From NCBI RefSeq assembly GCF_030540835.1, contig NZ_JAUOEK010000045.1:62001-126000 (forward strand): a DNA stretch of 64,000 bases, written 5' to 3'. The translations under genes and the position numbers were made by a program. Shown here one piece after another: positions 35,162 through 44,772 of the stretch. Source of the DNA: Flavivirga aquimarina. Its GTDB lineage: Bacteria > Bacteroidota > Bacteroidia > Flavobacteriales > Flavobacteriaceae. Below the pieces are notes generated by a model, which had not been told where the DNA came from, searched no databases, and saw only the letters and a list, made by a program, of their open reading frames with translations. The number at the start of each line of letters is the position of its first letter. Within the stretch, counting starts at the first letter, position 1.

Positions 35162-37765
35162 TTAATCTGTTTCTATACTTTTATGCGGTAACTTACTAAA
35201 AATACTTTTTCCATTAGTATTTATAAATGCTTTAATTGTGTACTTTGATTTTTTTTCCAATTCAGTACTTGGTATAAACACTTCAAAAACTTTCATGTTA
35301 TGCGATAAATCTCTTCCTTGAATCAACTGTTCTTCAACTGTTAAGTAAGAGATGTTTTCTATTTTTATGCCATATGAATAGTCACCGTCTAACAAAATAT
35401 TTTTAAACGCTACTTTTAACAAAAACCCCTCTTTTTGTTTTTCAATATCTGTTATTTCAATCGCATATTTTTTATCTGAACCAAATAGTGTTGCCGTATT
35501 TGGATAAAAATTACTTTCACCTGCTACAGTTTCTGCTTTTACGGTATAGAAATAAACAGTGTTTTTTTCAGCAGAAGTATCTTTAAAAAAAGGTCTCTTA
35601 ATTCCGCTAGCTATTTTTTTATAATTATGAAGCTCCTTTCCTCGATAGACATTATAAGTTGTTTCTGGAAGTACGGAATCTTGCGTTATCCATTTTACAG
35701 ATACACTACCGTCTGTATCTCTAATTGCGGACACATTTCTTGGACTTAGCGGAATTTTTTCTGATAAAATAAGTGTTACTGGTTTCGAAAAAATACCAAC
35801 TCCCAAACCATTATAGGCTGCCACCGAAAATTTATAAGGCATATGATATTTTAAACCTTCTACCCTATACCCAAAAACATTATTAGCTTCTACTAAAGTT
35901 TCTTTGCCCGTATTAGTATTGATATATTTAAGTTTATACCCAGATGTATTTGGTACACTTTTCCAGAAAATAGTGGCTGTTGTATTTCTTTTAGATGTTT
36001 TAAATATTTCCGGTGTTTCTGGAACACTATTTTTTAGAACAATTTGATTTGAAAAGTCACTTATACCTTGCTTATTTTCAGCATTCATTTTAAAATAATA
36101 AGTAACATCGGTTTTCAAGTTTTTAATATCGATTGAATTTACCAAAGCTCCTTCAACTTTAATTTGTTCTTTTAAATCATTAGGATCTTCACCATAATAA
36201 ATGGTATAATTTTCCACATTTTCAATAGCCCCCCAAGTAATATGAATACTTTTAGACAGTACTTCTCCCTTATAAATAGTTGGATTAGCAGGCTTGGTTA
36301 CAAGCATTGATGTCCATTTAGCGACCGATACACTAAATGGTGGAATATTAATTTTTCCGTTATTAAAAGCTGCTGTTTTTATATCTGTATTTTCAACTTT
36401 TAGTGAGTCTGCTGTTATATAATTTACCTCAATTTCTTTATTCAAAGAAACACCGTCTATTTTTATATGAAAATCTTTAGACTGTTCTGTTCTATTAGTA
36501 AACACTAAATAATCGTAGCCATTAATCCCTCGATATGCTTGTGTAAAGAAACCTGTTTCAACAGTATTTTTCATACCAGATGCTACAAAACCATTTGTAA
36601 CATTTGAGTTGAAAATAAAATCTGAATGATTGGTTACATCATGATAAATAGCATAAGCTTTTCCTTCTAGTGTTTTATCAATTCCTGTTAAAATACTATC
36701 GGTTTTAAGTTTAACACCATTTTTATAAGCAGCCTCTATTTCTTCATTGATATTTTTTTCTGGCGCATACTTACTACTAACTTCATGTGCACCTACAAAC
36801 CAAGTATTCGTATGCTGCAATTGGCGCATCACATATTCAATATTATAAATACTAGAATATATACCATTTAAAGGCCTGTTCCACACTCCAAATTCGGTGA
36901 TAACCATGGGTATATCTTTCCAATTATAATCTTCAATTTCTTGCATTGCTGCTGCAGAAGTTGCCTCTATAAGTTTTGTATTTGCTCTTTTATAAGCATT
37001 ATCTATAGTTTCTTTTTTTCCTGCATGTGGTGCATAAGAGTGTTTAGAAAATACATTCCAATAAGCGCCATGTTTTTTTTGATAATCATTAATCTCTTTC
37101 ATAAACCCCCAAATACCATCCCATGTACTGTTTAAAGTAAGAAATGCATCAGGAAAAACGGTTTTAATAGCATCTGCATGCGGTTTCATTTTAACGGCAT
37201 AATCGTACCCATTATTCCACCAATATCGTTCTCTGTGTGGTACATAAAAATAAGGTTCGTTACAAAATTGCCATGTTGCTACTTCAATATTATTGTTTTT
37301 ACAGAATCTCGCTAGCTCAAGGGTTATTTCTGGTGTTTCCGAAAATCCATTTATAGTAACTATTAATTTACCATTTATTTCTCTTAATAAATCATATAAA
37401 TCGATAATGCGGTGTGGTCCTTTAACTTCTGTAAATCGGTAGCCTTTGAGGTATTGTTTCGAGTGGTCGAACATCATGGCATAATCGATATCATACTGCC
37501 CAGTGGCGCTGTTAAAGGCATCTCCCATAGTCCCAGAAAAATAACGAAGCCAACCTGGTTTTAATTGATGCACCGCTTTTCTAAAATCTGGATGTAAGTA
37601 ACTCCAACTTTTATCTGCTATTCTAACATTAAATCCGCTAGAGCCTATTTTAATAGCATGTCCGTTTTTTGTGTCTATATTTATTATACCTGGGGCTTCT
37701 TGTGAATTCGACAACTGAAAAAGGGCATTAATAAACAGCAGTAGAATCAATTTTTTTATATTCAT
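35162..37765 (-). CDS. Putative clan GH-A glycosidase with fibronectin type III domains
   Basis: An 867-residue secreted protein (signal ends LFQLSNSQEA). Residues about 25-390 form a catalytic barrel with WQFCNEPYF (acid/base E170) and MVITEFGVW (nucleophile E291), the NE...E pattern of clan GH-A. A beta-sandwich (about 390-485) follows, then three FN3-like repeats (about 490-580, 580-675, 675-770) and a final beta domain. No T9SS sorting domain, so export may end in the periplasm or outside. I cannot place it in a GH family. A motif promoter is at 37887-37942; the sulfatase/GH97/GH29 block follows. Confidence 0.75.
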   Translation of the reverse strand: MNIKKLILLLFINALFQLSNSQEAPGIINIDTKNGHAIKIGSSGFNVRIADKSWSYLHPDFRKAVHQLKPGWLRYFSGTMGDAFNSATGQYDIDYAMMFDHSKQYLKGYRFTEVKGPHRIIDLYDLLREINGKLIVTINGFSETPEITLELARFCKNNNIEVATWQFCNEPYFYVPHRERYWWNNGYDYAVKMKPHADAIKTVFPDAFLTLNSTWDGIWGFMKEINDYQKKHGAYWNVFSKHSYAPHAGKKETIDNAYKRANTKLIEATSAAAMQEIEDYNWKDIPMVITEFGVWNRPLNGIYSSIYNIEYVMRQLQHTNTWFVGAHEVSSKYAPEKNINEEIEAAYKNGVKLKTDSILTGIDKTLEGKAYAIYHDVTNHSDFIFNSNVTNGFVASGMKNTVETGFFTQAYRGINGYDYLVFTNRTEQSKDFHIKIDGVSLNKEIEVNYITADSLKVENTDIKTAAFNNGKINIPPFSVSVAKWTSMLVTKPANPTIYKGEVLSKSIHITWGAIENVENYTIYYGEDPNDLKEQIKVEGALVNSIDIKNLKTDVTYYFKMNAENKQGISDFSNQIVLKNSVPETPEIFKTSKRNTTATIFWKSVPNTSGYKLKYINTNTGKETLVEANNVFGYRVEGLKYHMPYKFSVAAYNGLGVGIFSKPVTLILSEKIPLSPRNVSAIRDTDGSVSVKWITQDSVLPETTYNVYRGKELHNYKKIASGIKRPFFKDTSAEKNTVYFYTVKAETVAGESNFYPNTATLFGSDKKYAIEITDIEKQKEGFLLKVAFKNILLDGDYSYGIKIENISYLTVEEQLIQGRDLSHNMKVFEVFIPSTELEKKSKYTIKAFINTNGKSIFSKLPHKSIETD

Positions 37766-37886
37766 TTATTATAGGCTCATCAATTTTTAACTAAAGACAA
37801 ACACAACGGATATGTGTTTAATTCTCTTTAAAACTTTTAATTTTTAACATGATAATAGACATGATATCTACCATCTATAGCTATTT

Positions 37887-37942
37887 CAAAAGTATTAACT
37901 CCAATGATAATAGAATTCTCATTTGAGGCCTCTAAATGTTGC
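37887..37942 (-). promoter_or_regulatory. PUL activator-type promoter, site 2
   Basis: Minus strand: GCAACA (37942-37937), 14 nt, ATG in place of TTG (37922-37920), 25 nt, then a perfect TAnnTTTG box, TACTTTTG (37894-37887). It lies 121 bp upstream of the 37765 start. A short open frame here (MNLFLSIVQHLEASNE...) is taken as chance. The rest of 37766-38162 shows only the terminator at 38108-38136. Confidence 0.75.
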
Positions 37943-38107
37943 ACAATACTTAAAAATAAATTCATAAACATAACGATGTCAATAAAATATCAATTTCAAT
38001 AAAAACGCCGAAAACAAAGCCTCTGCTTCTGGTTATTCTTTTCGAATAAATAAAAAGTATTAAACCTAGATCCCGCGATTAGTTCAAGATTATCTTAAAC
38101 ATAAAAA

Positions 38108-38136
38108 GGCAGCATCTATAAAAACAAGATGCTGCC
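38108..38136 (-). terminator. Rho-independent terminator
   Basis: GGCAGCATCT pairs perfectly with AGATGCTGCC around a 9-nt loop; the minus strand continues with TTTTTAT. It ends the 38163 transcript. Confidence 0.9.
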
Positions 38137-38162
38137 CATTATGACTACTTTTATATTTTAAT

Positions 38163-39779
38163 TTAGTCCTTAACTATCTTATAAGTTTTCGAATGTTCAA
38201 CACCTTTTAGTTTTAATAAATAAATACCTTTTGAAAATTCACTTACGTTAATCTCAATCTCACGTACATTATCTATTGTATCACTTAATAGTTCCTGTCC
38301 ATTAATGTTATATATAGTATACTGATTAAACTCAGCATTTGGAGATACTATGCTTAACTTATCAACAACTGGATTTGGATACATCGCTACTTTTATATTC
38401 TCATTATCTTCTGTTGATAATTGAGGTAAAGCTTTAACTTCTACTTCGGCTATATTCATATTTGTACCAACAATATTTGATTGAATTCTAACAAATCTCC
38501 CTGTTACACCTCCAGTTTCAGCTGTAACCGAAGGCTGAGGCTTAGCGGTATATTCTTTAGAATAAACCTCATCTCTATTGTTGTCTAATACTATTACTGT
38601 GAAATTGGTTAAATTGTCTGTACAACAATTAGTTCTATTATATACTTTAATATCACCTATTGTTTTCTCTGAACCAAGATCGACCTCCCACCAAGCATAA
38701 TCTGTACTAGTCACAGGCCCTGGAATTGATATAGATCCATCTGCCCAATGACCACTAGTATTACCATCGTTTGCTTTATCTGCAGTAGCTCCATTATACC
38801 CTAAAGCCGATTGGCTAGCTGTACCAGTCACGGCATGGTTAACAAAAACGGGGATTGTATAATCTTTTAAATATAAAAGCATCATATCCTGTGCAGCTCT
38901 AGTTATTGAACCATCTGTTAAACTTATTGTGTTCCATACATTATATAAAACCAAACCATCTACTTCATTTTCTATTGCTTTTTCTAGACGTGTTCCGTTA
39001 CCTTTTGCATCATTATGGTTAACCTCAGAATCCCAAACAGGTAAGCTTTCGGCATCAGCTAAAGCAATGAAGGTAGGCCATTGCCCATGATGAAAACCTA
39101 AATTATGTGTTGCAGCAACAGTAATATAATCGGCTATATCAGTATTTTGAAGCATATCAATACCTGCAGGAAGTCCCCAAGTACAAGGGCCTATTAATTC
39201 TGCACCGTTTACATTATTATAAAGCGCTGCATAAATGGCATGTATTTGGTCTATGGTCCAAGTACTACTAGTAGCCCTTCCATCTTCATTAAATGGATTC
39301 AGCCATTTACATTCTGGGTATTCAGCTGAAAACTCTAGCACTCTAGCTATTAATTCATCGGTAGCAGCTTGTACACCATTAACAGAAGGAACAGTTCCAT
39401 TGAGCATATTATTCGCTACTCGAGCACCACCACCACCTTGAGCTGGGTTAGCAAAAATTGGTAGTCCTTGAGCTATAACTTGTGAATAAAAATAGTCAAA
39501 AATTGGTTTATTGGGGTTAAGATCATCTCCATTAACATCTCTCCCAAAAATAGGGATACGAATACCATTCACTTGCATCTCAATAAAACCTTTTAATAGG
39601 TTATCTGCATGTTCTTCTGTTTTTATTGCATTAGTAATAAAAGCTTGTTTACAATCTCCTATAACATAATCCATGTCATTGGTGTAAATGGTTTGGCTAA
39701 AAGCACTAATAGTACAGTAGATTAGTGTTAAAATAAAAAGCAATATTTTAATACTTGTCCTTTGGGTAGTTTTTTTCAT
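38163..39779 (-). CDS. Putative (beta/alpha)8 glycosidase with fucolectin-like CBM and T9SS sorting domain
   Basis: About 538 residues; the ATG at 39779 gives a clean signal (ends TISAFSQTIYTND), while an ATG at 39833 would add 18 residues. Residues about 30-310 form a barrel with NPFNEDGRATS (acid/base candidate E165) and LPVWDSEVNHNDAKG (nucleophile candidate E252). Then a discoidin/fucolectin (CBM47-like) domain: WWEVDLGSEKTIGDIKVYNR, TNCCTDNLTNFTV, GRFVRIQ. It ends with a type IX sorting domain (VAMYPNPVVDKLSIV ... YKIVKD). Probably an endo-acting surface enzyme that binds a fucose-containing glycan. GH family not assigned. Confidence 0.75.
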   Translation of the reverse strand: MKKTTQRTSIKILLFILTLIYCTISAFSQTIYTNDMDYVIGDCKQAFITNAIKTEEHADNLLKGFIEMQVNGIRIPIFGRDVNGDDLNPNKPIFDYFYSQVIAQGLPIFANPAQGGGGARVANNMLNGTVPSVNGVQAATDELIARVLEFSAEYPECKWLNPFNEDGRATSSTWTIDQIHAIYAALYNNVNGAELIGPCTWGLPAGIDMLQNTDIADYITVAATHNLGFHHGQWPTFIALADAESLPVWDSEVNHNDAKGNGTRLEKAIENEVDGLVLYNVWNTISLTDGSITRAAQDMMLLYLKDYTIPVFVNHAVTGTASQSALGYNGATADKANDGNTSGHWADGSISIPGPVTSTDYAWWEVDLGSEKTIGDIKVYNRTNCCTDNLTNFTVIVLDNNRDEVYSKEYTAKPQPSVTAETGGVTGRFVRIQSNIVGTNMNIAEVEVKALPQLSTEDNENIKVAMYPNPVVDKLSIVSPNAEFNQYTIYNINGQELLSDTIDNVREIEINVSEFSKGIYLLKLKGVEHSKTYKIVKD

Positions 39780-39906
39780 TCTTTCTGGTTTTAATAAGTT
39801 GTGTTTTTTAATAAAGTTTTTATCAAAAAACATTGATTAGTCTGTATTTTCTTATGTAAATATCTAATAAACAGAAACATAAGAGGGTTTAAAATATTCA
39901 CTAGAA

Positions 39907-39962
39907 CAAAAAAAACATTTTTACACCTTTTAAAATTCTCAATTACGGAGTCTATTTGTTGC
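39907..39962 (-). promoter_or_regulatory. PUL activator-type promoter, site 3
   Basis: Minus strand: GCAACA (39962-39957), 14 nt with ACTCCGTAA, TTG (39942-39940), 25 nt, then TTTTTTTG (39914-39907), a weak TAnnTTTG at the same position. 127 bp upstream of the 39779 start. Confidence 0.7.
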
Positions 39963-40065
39963 TAAAACACGACGTATAACAACTTTATGACGCAATTTTC
40001 TGTCATTTAAAGTCTTAACTACTAAAAATCGACACAGGGATATTCTGGTTATAAATCTTTAATGC

Positions 40066-40305
40066 AATAAAGAATTTCTTGAAACCAACTATCCTCGAGG
40101 CAGTCCCGATAGCTATCGGGACATAGAGGTATTTCGCTGGTTTCATACCCAATCAAGTTGAGCACAGGTTTTGACCTAAAAAGGTCAAAAACCGAAATTC
40201 TGTATTTAGATTCCCGTTTTCACGGGAATGACAACTTCAACGGAAACCCTGCCTTTGCCGGTAGGCAGGCCCGACGCAAGCATCGGAGAATTCTTTTAGA
40301 TTAAA
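40066..40305 (+). repeat. Dispersed hairpin-rich repeat, copy 3
   Basis: Begins AATAAAGAATTTCTTGAAACC and ends GAGAATTCTTTTAGATTAAA. It shares long stretches with copy 1, including TGACCTAAAAAGGTCAAAAA and ATTCCCGTTTTCACGGGAAT. It adds TCCCGATAGCTATCGGGA and TGCCTTTGCCGGTAGGCA hairpins. It sits 3' of the 40379 gene. Confidence 0.8.
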
Positions 40306-40306
40306 A

Positions 40307-40378
40307 GTTAATCCTTAACAACCTTGTAAACTTATAAAGATTTTACCCTATGGAATTTCAGAGAATACGTATATACGC
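40307..40378 (-). pseudogene. Relic of a T9SS sorting-domain tail
   Basis: Directly after the 40379 stop codon the minus strand reads GVYTYSLKFHRVKSL, a stop, then VYKVVKD and a stop. This resembles the tail KGIYLLKLKGVEHSKTYKIV of the protein at 38163. It may be left over from domain shuffling or gene loss. Confidence 0.4.
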
Positions 40379-42526
40379 CTATTGAATAATAATTTTTTCG
40401 GTGAAATATCTCAAACCAGATGTTATTTTAACAATATACAAACCACTAGAAAGTCTGTTAACATCAATTTTAGGGCTTAAGCCTGATACTTGCTTTACTA
40501 GTTGCCCTGCAGTGTTATAAATGGTTAATTCTATGTCGTTACTTTTAATTTCATCTGAATATTTCAAATTAAAAAACCCATCAGTAATTACTGTTGGAGA
40601 CAATAAAACCTGAGATGAGATTGAATTGTCATTTGTAGATAGTGGTTCTCCCTGCTCGTAAGTTTCTTGTGTATAGGCTACTGGCGATTCGTGATTTGCA
40701 TAAAACTCCCCTACAGAATTTAAAGTCACTGGGTTACGCACGGACATAAGGGAATGTCCACCACCTGGAGTTTGAGAAGGTTGCCATGTAAAGACACAAT
40801 AACGCTCAACAAAATAAGTATCATCCAACATATTTATAAACGAAGTCAAACCTGCCAAAACTTGTGATTCTGTTAAGTTTGGATTATCATGAATATCTCC
40901 ATAATTAAACTCCGTAATCCATAATGGTATTTGATAGGTATCGTAAAGGTTTTTTAGCCAATTATAAAAACTAGTAGTTGTTGGTTTTTTATAATAGTGC
41001 ACTGGTAAGTAATCTATGCGATAACCAGCAGCAATTGCTTTTTCCATAAACTCATCAAGCCAAGCTCTACCTTTAGCACCATCGGTTACAGCTGGTGCAC
41101 CCAACCTTAAACCTGAAGCTTGTAAAATTTTATATTGTGCAATAGCATTATCAACCGTCATATTTGCTTGATTTGAACCATCAGGTTCATTAAATGCAAG
41201 ATGGTGCGTTACATCCATAATGCTCCCCAATGACTCCATTTTATCTATTCCACCACCACCACTCCAGTTCATCACAACATATTCAGTATCTGATGTACTA
41301 ACATCTCCATTTCCCCAATCGTAAAACCAAGTAGAATTAAGAGCGGCTACCACATCGTTTCCTTTGCCACTTGCGCCTTTTTTATGCACATCATTCCATG
41401 GGGAAACACGAATAAAAGAAGCTTTCTTTTGTAAATCTTGAGTTAAGTTAATACTTAAATCATCCTCTGCAGCTACATACACTTTACTTGCTCCAGTCCC
41501 ATTTATATTCTCTGCAAAAGTTGCCATATACCCTTTTTCTAGCGTAAATGAAACTGCCCAATCATCATACGCGCCTAGAGTGCCATTATAGTAGCCACAA
41601 TATATTTCATGTTCTTCACCTGAAAAATCATAACCAGAATATATTTTAAGTACTGGATCATTAACTCTTGATGCTAAAAATACTTCTTGAGCCAATTCAA
41701 GGTTTGAAATTGAACTATCTATTGTAGCAGAAGTTGATTCACAATCTGCTATTACAGCAATTGCATCATCAATTACTAACTGAAAAGCATTGGCAGCAGA
41801 TTGTGGATATTGATTATAAGCAGTACCTATAGTTACTGATTCTAATAAACTTTCTGCTGCATTTATATTGTTTGTTAAAAGCAAACGATTTTCTTCTCCA
41901 CTTAATAAAGAGATATTATCAAAGTAAAATTGACCATTATTGGCATACATATAAATCAACTGAATATCAATTTTAGTAATATCTTCAGCATCTTCTAAAA
42001 AAGGAATATCGGTTGCCATTAATTCTCCATTACTATAGAAATTAACTTTTTTTGAATCAAAATCAACTTGAGTAGAAATCGTAAAAACAGTATTGGTAGG
42101 AAAACTTACTGCTGGTGTGCTTGATACAAAACTGCTTGGAACACCACTCTCCATTGCGGTTGCATATTTTATAGTAGCTGTACCAATACCAATAGCAATA
42201 CTAGACAAATGCTTACCCGTTGATGAAACTAAATGTATCCGACAATTTACAGAATTTCGAGTAGCAGACACATCAAAAGAAAAAGTAGGGTTATTAGATG
42301 TAGGACTAAAAGTATGATACACAGAAGGCATATATGTATTGTGATCAAATTTCAACTTACCCGCTTCAACAGTAACTCGACCAGAAGTGTTGTACTCTGT
42401 CCAACCTTCTGGCAGATCTCCAGGGGTACTAAATGTATTATTTACTGTTATACCACAGGTATTTGTCTGTGCAAAATTACTAATAGTAAAAAGAAAAATT
42501 ATCACATATAAAAACCTAGTTTTCAT
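40379..42526 (-). CDS. Modular GH128-like glycosidase with beta/gamma-crystallin and T9SS domains
   Basis: 715 residues. Signal (ends TISNFAQTNT), concanavalin-like domain (about 20-210), a FIVAR-like helical segment (about 215-290, NAAESLLESVTIGTAYNQYP), a beta/gamma-crystallin-like repeat (about 293-378, GYDFSGEEHEIYCGYYNG), then a glycosyl-hydrolase catalytic core of the GH128/Asl1 type (about 395-620): VVMNWSGGG, HLAFNEPDGSNQANMT with E447, and LWITEFNYGD with E539. A T9SS sorting domain ends the protein (about 640-715). Known GH128 enzymes cut beta-1,3-glucan; the context suggests another substrate. 13 bp after its paralogue in one operon. Confidence 0.82.
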   Translation of the reverse strand: MKTRFLYVIIFLFTISNFAQTNTCGITVNNTFSTPGDLPEGWTEYNTSGRVTVEAGKLKFDHNTYMPSVYHTFSPTSNNPTFSFDVSATRNSVNCRIHLVSSTGKHLSSIAIGIGTATIKYATAMESGVPSSFVSSTPAVSFPTNTVFTISTQVDFDSKKVNFYSNGELMATDIPFLEDAEDITKIDIQLIYMYANNGQFYFDNISLLSGEENRLLLTNNINAAESLLESVTIGTAYNQYPQSAANAFQLVIDDAIAVIADCESTSATIDSSISNLELAQEVFLASRVNDPVLKIYSGYDFSGEEHEIYCGYYNGTLGAYDDWAVSFTLEKGYMATFAENINGTGASKVYVAAEDDLSINLTQDLQKKASFIRVSPWNDVHKKGASGKGNDVVAALNSTWFYDWGNGDVSTSDTEYVVMNWSGGGGIDKMESLGSIMDVTHHLAFNEPDGSNQANMTVDNAIAQYKILQASGLRLGAPAVTDGAKGRAWLDEFMEKAIAAGYRIDYLPVHYYKKPTTTSFYNWLKNLYDTYQIPLWITEFNYGDIHDNPNLTESQVLAGLTSFINMLDDTYFVERYCVFTWQPSQTPGGGHSLMSVRNPVTLNSVGEFYANHESPVAYTQETYEQGEPLSTNDNSISSQVLLSPTVITDGFFNLKYSDEIKSNDIELTIYNTAGQLVKQVSGLSPKIDVNRLSSGLYIVKITSGLRYFTEKIIIQ

Positions 42527-42539
42527 ATACTTAAGTTTA

Positions 42540-44717
42540 TTATTTATTAATAATAATTTTTTTAGTCACATCAACATCTTCAGAGGTTATTTTAACCAAG
42601 TAAAAACCATTACTTAAATTAGAAACATCTATTTGATGAGGTGCGCCAACCTTTATCATCACTTCTTGTCCATAGGCATTAAATAACTTAACAACTGCAT
42701 CGTTTGAAACCGATAACTCCACATAATTAATAGTTAGTATTGGCGTGGTTACTGGATTAGGGTACAACAATAAATCATGCTTATTTTTTTTAAAATTGCT
42801 TGTACTTAACACGCCTTGTTCATATACTTCTTGAATATATGAAGGGACTCGTGAATCAAGGTCTCGATAGAATTGTCCAGTAATGTTCAGTTCCCCATTG
42901 TTCATGCCACCTATACCTGTAGCTGGTCCAAAGAAATAATACCAATTATAGCGCTCGATAAAATCAGCTCCTTCAAGAACTTCAGTCAAGCCTTTTATAT
43001 TAGCATAACCTTGTTCTACTGTAAGATTTGCAGATCCAAAATTGGGGTTACCATAGTTATACTCTGTTACCCATATTGGAAGACCATATCGGTCATGAAG
43101 ACCTTTGAAGCGCTCTAAAAATGCAGATTTTGAACGACGTACATAGTCATGTGCTGGAATAAAATCGACACGGTAACCACGTTCTATACACGCGTCCATA
43201 AATTCTTTAATCCAAGCGCCGTCATTAAACGAATCATTTGTTGTACTATATTGTACATTCTCAACACCTGGAGCTCCTAATCTAAGACCAGAAGCTAATA
43301 GTTTTGGATAAGCTTCTAAAGCCTCTTCTACCGTTAAGTTTGATTGATGTATGTTATCAGGTTCATTAAAAGCCAAGAGATGATTGAAAGACATATTCTG
43401 TCCAATTGCTTCCATATTTTCAAGCGATGTCCAATTATCACCCTTACTCCACGACATTGGGACAAATTCAACTCCACTTGACTGCTGGTCATTTAAGCCC
43501 CAGCTATAGTGCCAAGTGGTGTTATAATTATCTGCGCTACTCCATTTTATATCTCCTCCTAAGCTTCCTTTTTTACCTACAGGAAACCAAGGACTCACAC
43601 GTATGAATGAAATAGAACGCTGCAAGTCAGCAGGCAAGTTAATTTCTAGAGCATCATCTTGAGCAATATATACTTTACTAAAACCTAATCCGTTGATGTC
43701 TTGCGCAAAAGTAGCCATATATCCTTTTTCTAATGTAAAAGACACCGCCCAATCTTCATAATCTCCTAAACCACCATTGTAATAACCACAATAAACTTCG
43801 TGTTCTTCTCCTGAAAAATTATAACCATCATAGAGTTTAAGAACCGGATCATTAACTCTGGAAGCAATAAAAATATCTTGTGCAGTTTGTAGTTCTGAAA
43901 TTGAACTATCTATTGCACTAGAAGCTGAATCACAATTAGCAAGTACAGTATTAGCACTATCAATTGCTAACTGAAAAGCATCGGCAGCAGATTGCGGATA
44001 TTGATTATAAATAGTACCTATAGATGCAGAAGTGAGTATGTTTTCTGCTGCATTTACATTAGTTTTTAATAATAAACGATTTTCAGCTCCACTTAACAAA
44101 GAGATATTATCAAAATAGACTTGACCATTATTATTGTACATGTAAAGCAATTGAATATCAATTTTAGCTATGTCTTCGGCTTCTTCTAAAAAAGGAATAT
44201 CTGTAGTCATTAATTCTCCATTTACATAAATCTCAACTTTTTTAGTAGTAAAGTCTACCCGAGTAGAAATTGTAAAAGGCGTGTTTGCTGGAAAGCTTAT
44301 TGCTGGTGCTCCTTCTGTAAAACTGCTCGGAACCCCATTTGCCATAGCTGCGGCATACTTTATTTTTGCAGTTCCAAGACCTAAACCAATACTAGATAAA
44401 TATTCTCCTGTAGATGAAATTAGGTGTATTTGACAATTTAAAGCAGCACGAGAAGCTAATACATCAAAAGAAAAAGTAGAATTCTCAGATGTTGGTGTAA
44501 AATCATGAAAAACAGAAGGCTTATAAATATTGTGATTAAATTTTAACTTACCTGATTCAACTGTTATTCTTCCAGAAGTATTGTATTCTGTCCAATCTGA
44601 TGGTAAAGCTCCTGCTTCATCAAATGTGTTGTCTACTGTTATTCCACAAGTATTCGTTTGAGAGAAACTTTCAACAACAAAAAAAAGAGCTATTACATAT
44701 AGTAATTTTAGTTTCAT
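42540..44717 (-). CDS. Modular GH128-like glycosidase with beta/gamma-crystallin and T9SS domains
   Basis: 725 residues with the same domain order as the gene behind it: signal peptide (ends VVESFSQTNT), concanavalin-like, FIVAR-like, beta/gamma-crystallin-like, GH128-like core (FVPMSWSKGDNW, HLLAFNEPDNIHQSNLT, LPIWVTEYNYGNPN) and T9SS tail (YLVKITSEDVDVTKKIIINK). The N-terminal 390 residues are close to the paralogue and the catalytic cores are more divergent, so the pair probably arose by tandem duplication and then took on different linkages. First gene of a two-gene operon with a motif promoter at 44773-44828. Confidence 0.82.
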   Translation of the reverse strand: MKLKLLYVIALFFVVESFSQTNTCGITVDNTFDEAGALPSDWTEYNTSGRITVESGKLKFNHNIYKPSVFHDFTPTSENSTFSFDVLASRAALNCQIHLISSTGEYLSSIGLGLGTAKIKYAAAMANGVPSSFTEGAPAISFPANTPFTISTRVDFTTKKVEIYVNGELMTTDIPFLEEAEDIAKIDIQLLYMYNNNGQVYFDNISLLSGAENRLLLKTNVNAAENILTSASIGTIYNQYPQSAADAFQLAIDSANTVLANCDSASSAIDSSISELQTAQDIFIASRVNDPVLKLYDGYNFSGEEHEVYCGYYNGGLGDYEDWAVSFTLEKGYMATFAQDINGLGFSKVYIAQDDALEINLPADLQRSISFIRVSPWFPVGKKGSLGGDIKWSSADNYNTTWHYSWGLNDQQSSGVEFVPMSWSKGDNWTSLENMEAIGQNMSFNHLLAFNEPDNIHQSNLTVEEALEAYPKLLASGLRLGAPGVENVQYSTTNDSFNDGAWIKEFMDACIERGYRVDFIPAHDYVRRSKSAFLERFKGLHDRYGLPIWVTEYNYGNPNFGSANLTVEQGYANIKGLTEVLEGADFIERYNWYYFFGPATGIGGMNNGELNITGQFYRDLDSRVPSYIQEVYEQGVLSTSNFKKNKHDLLLYPNPVTTPILTINYVELSVSNDAVVKLFNAYGQEVMIKVGAPHQIDVSNLSNGFYLVKITSEDVDVTKKIIINK

Positions 44718-44772
44718 ATATCTTTAAATTTTAGTTTAACACTTAAAAACAAGTTTTTATCTACCTCTAAAA

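Noticed and set aside
37859-37984. Small open frame of about 42 codons (minus)
   Set aside because: It overlaps promoter site 2, which explains the sequence better.
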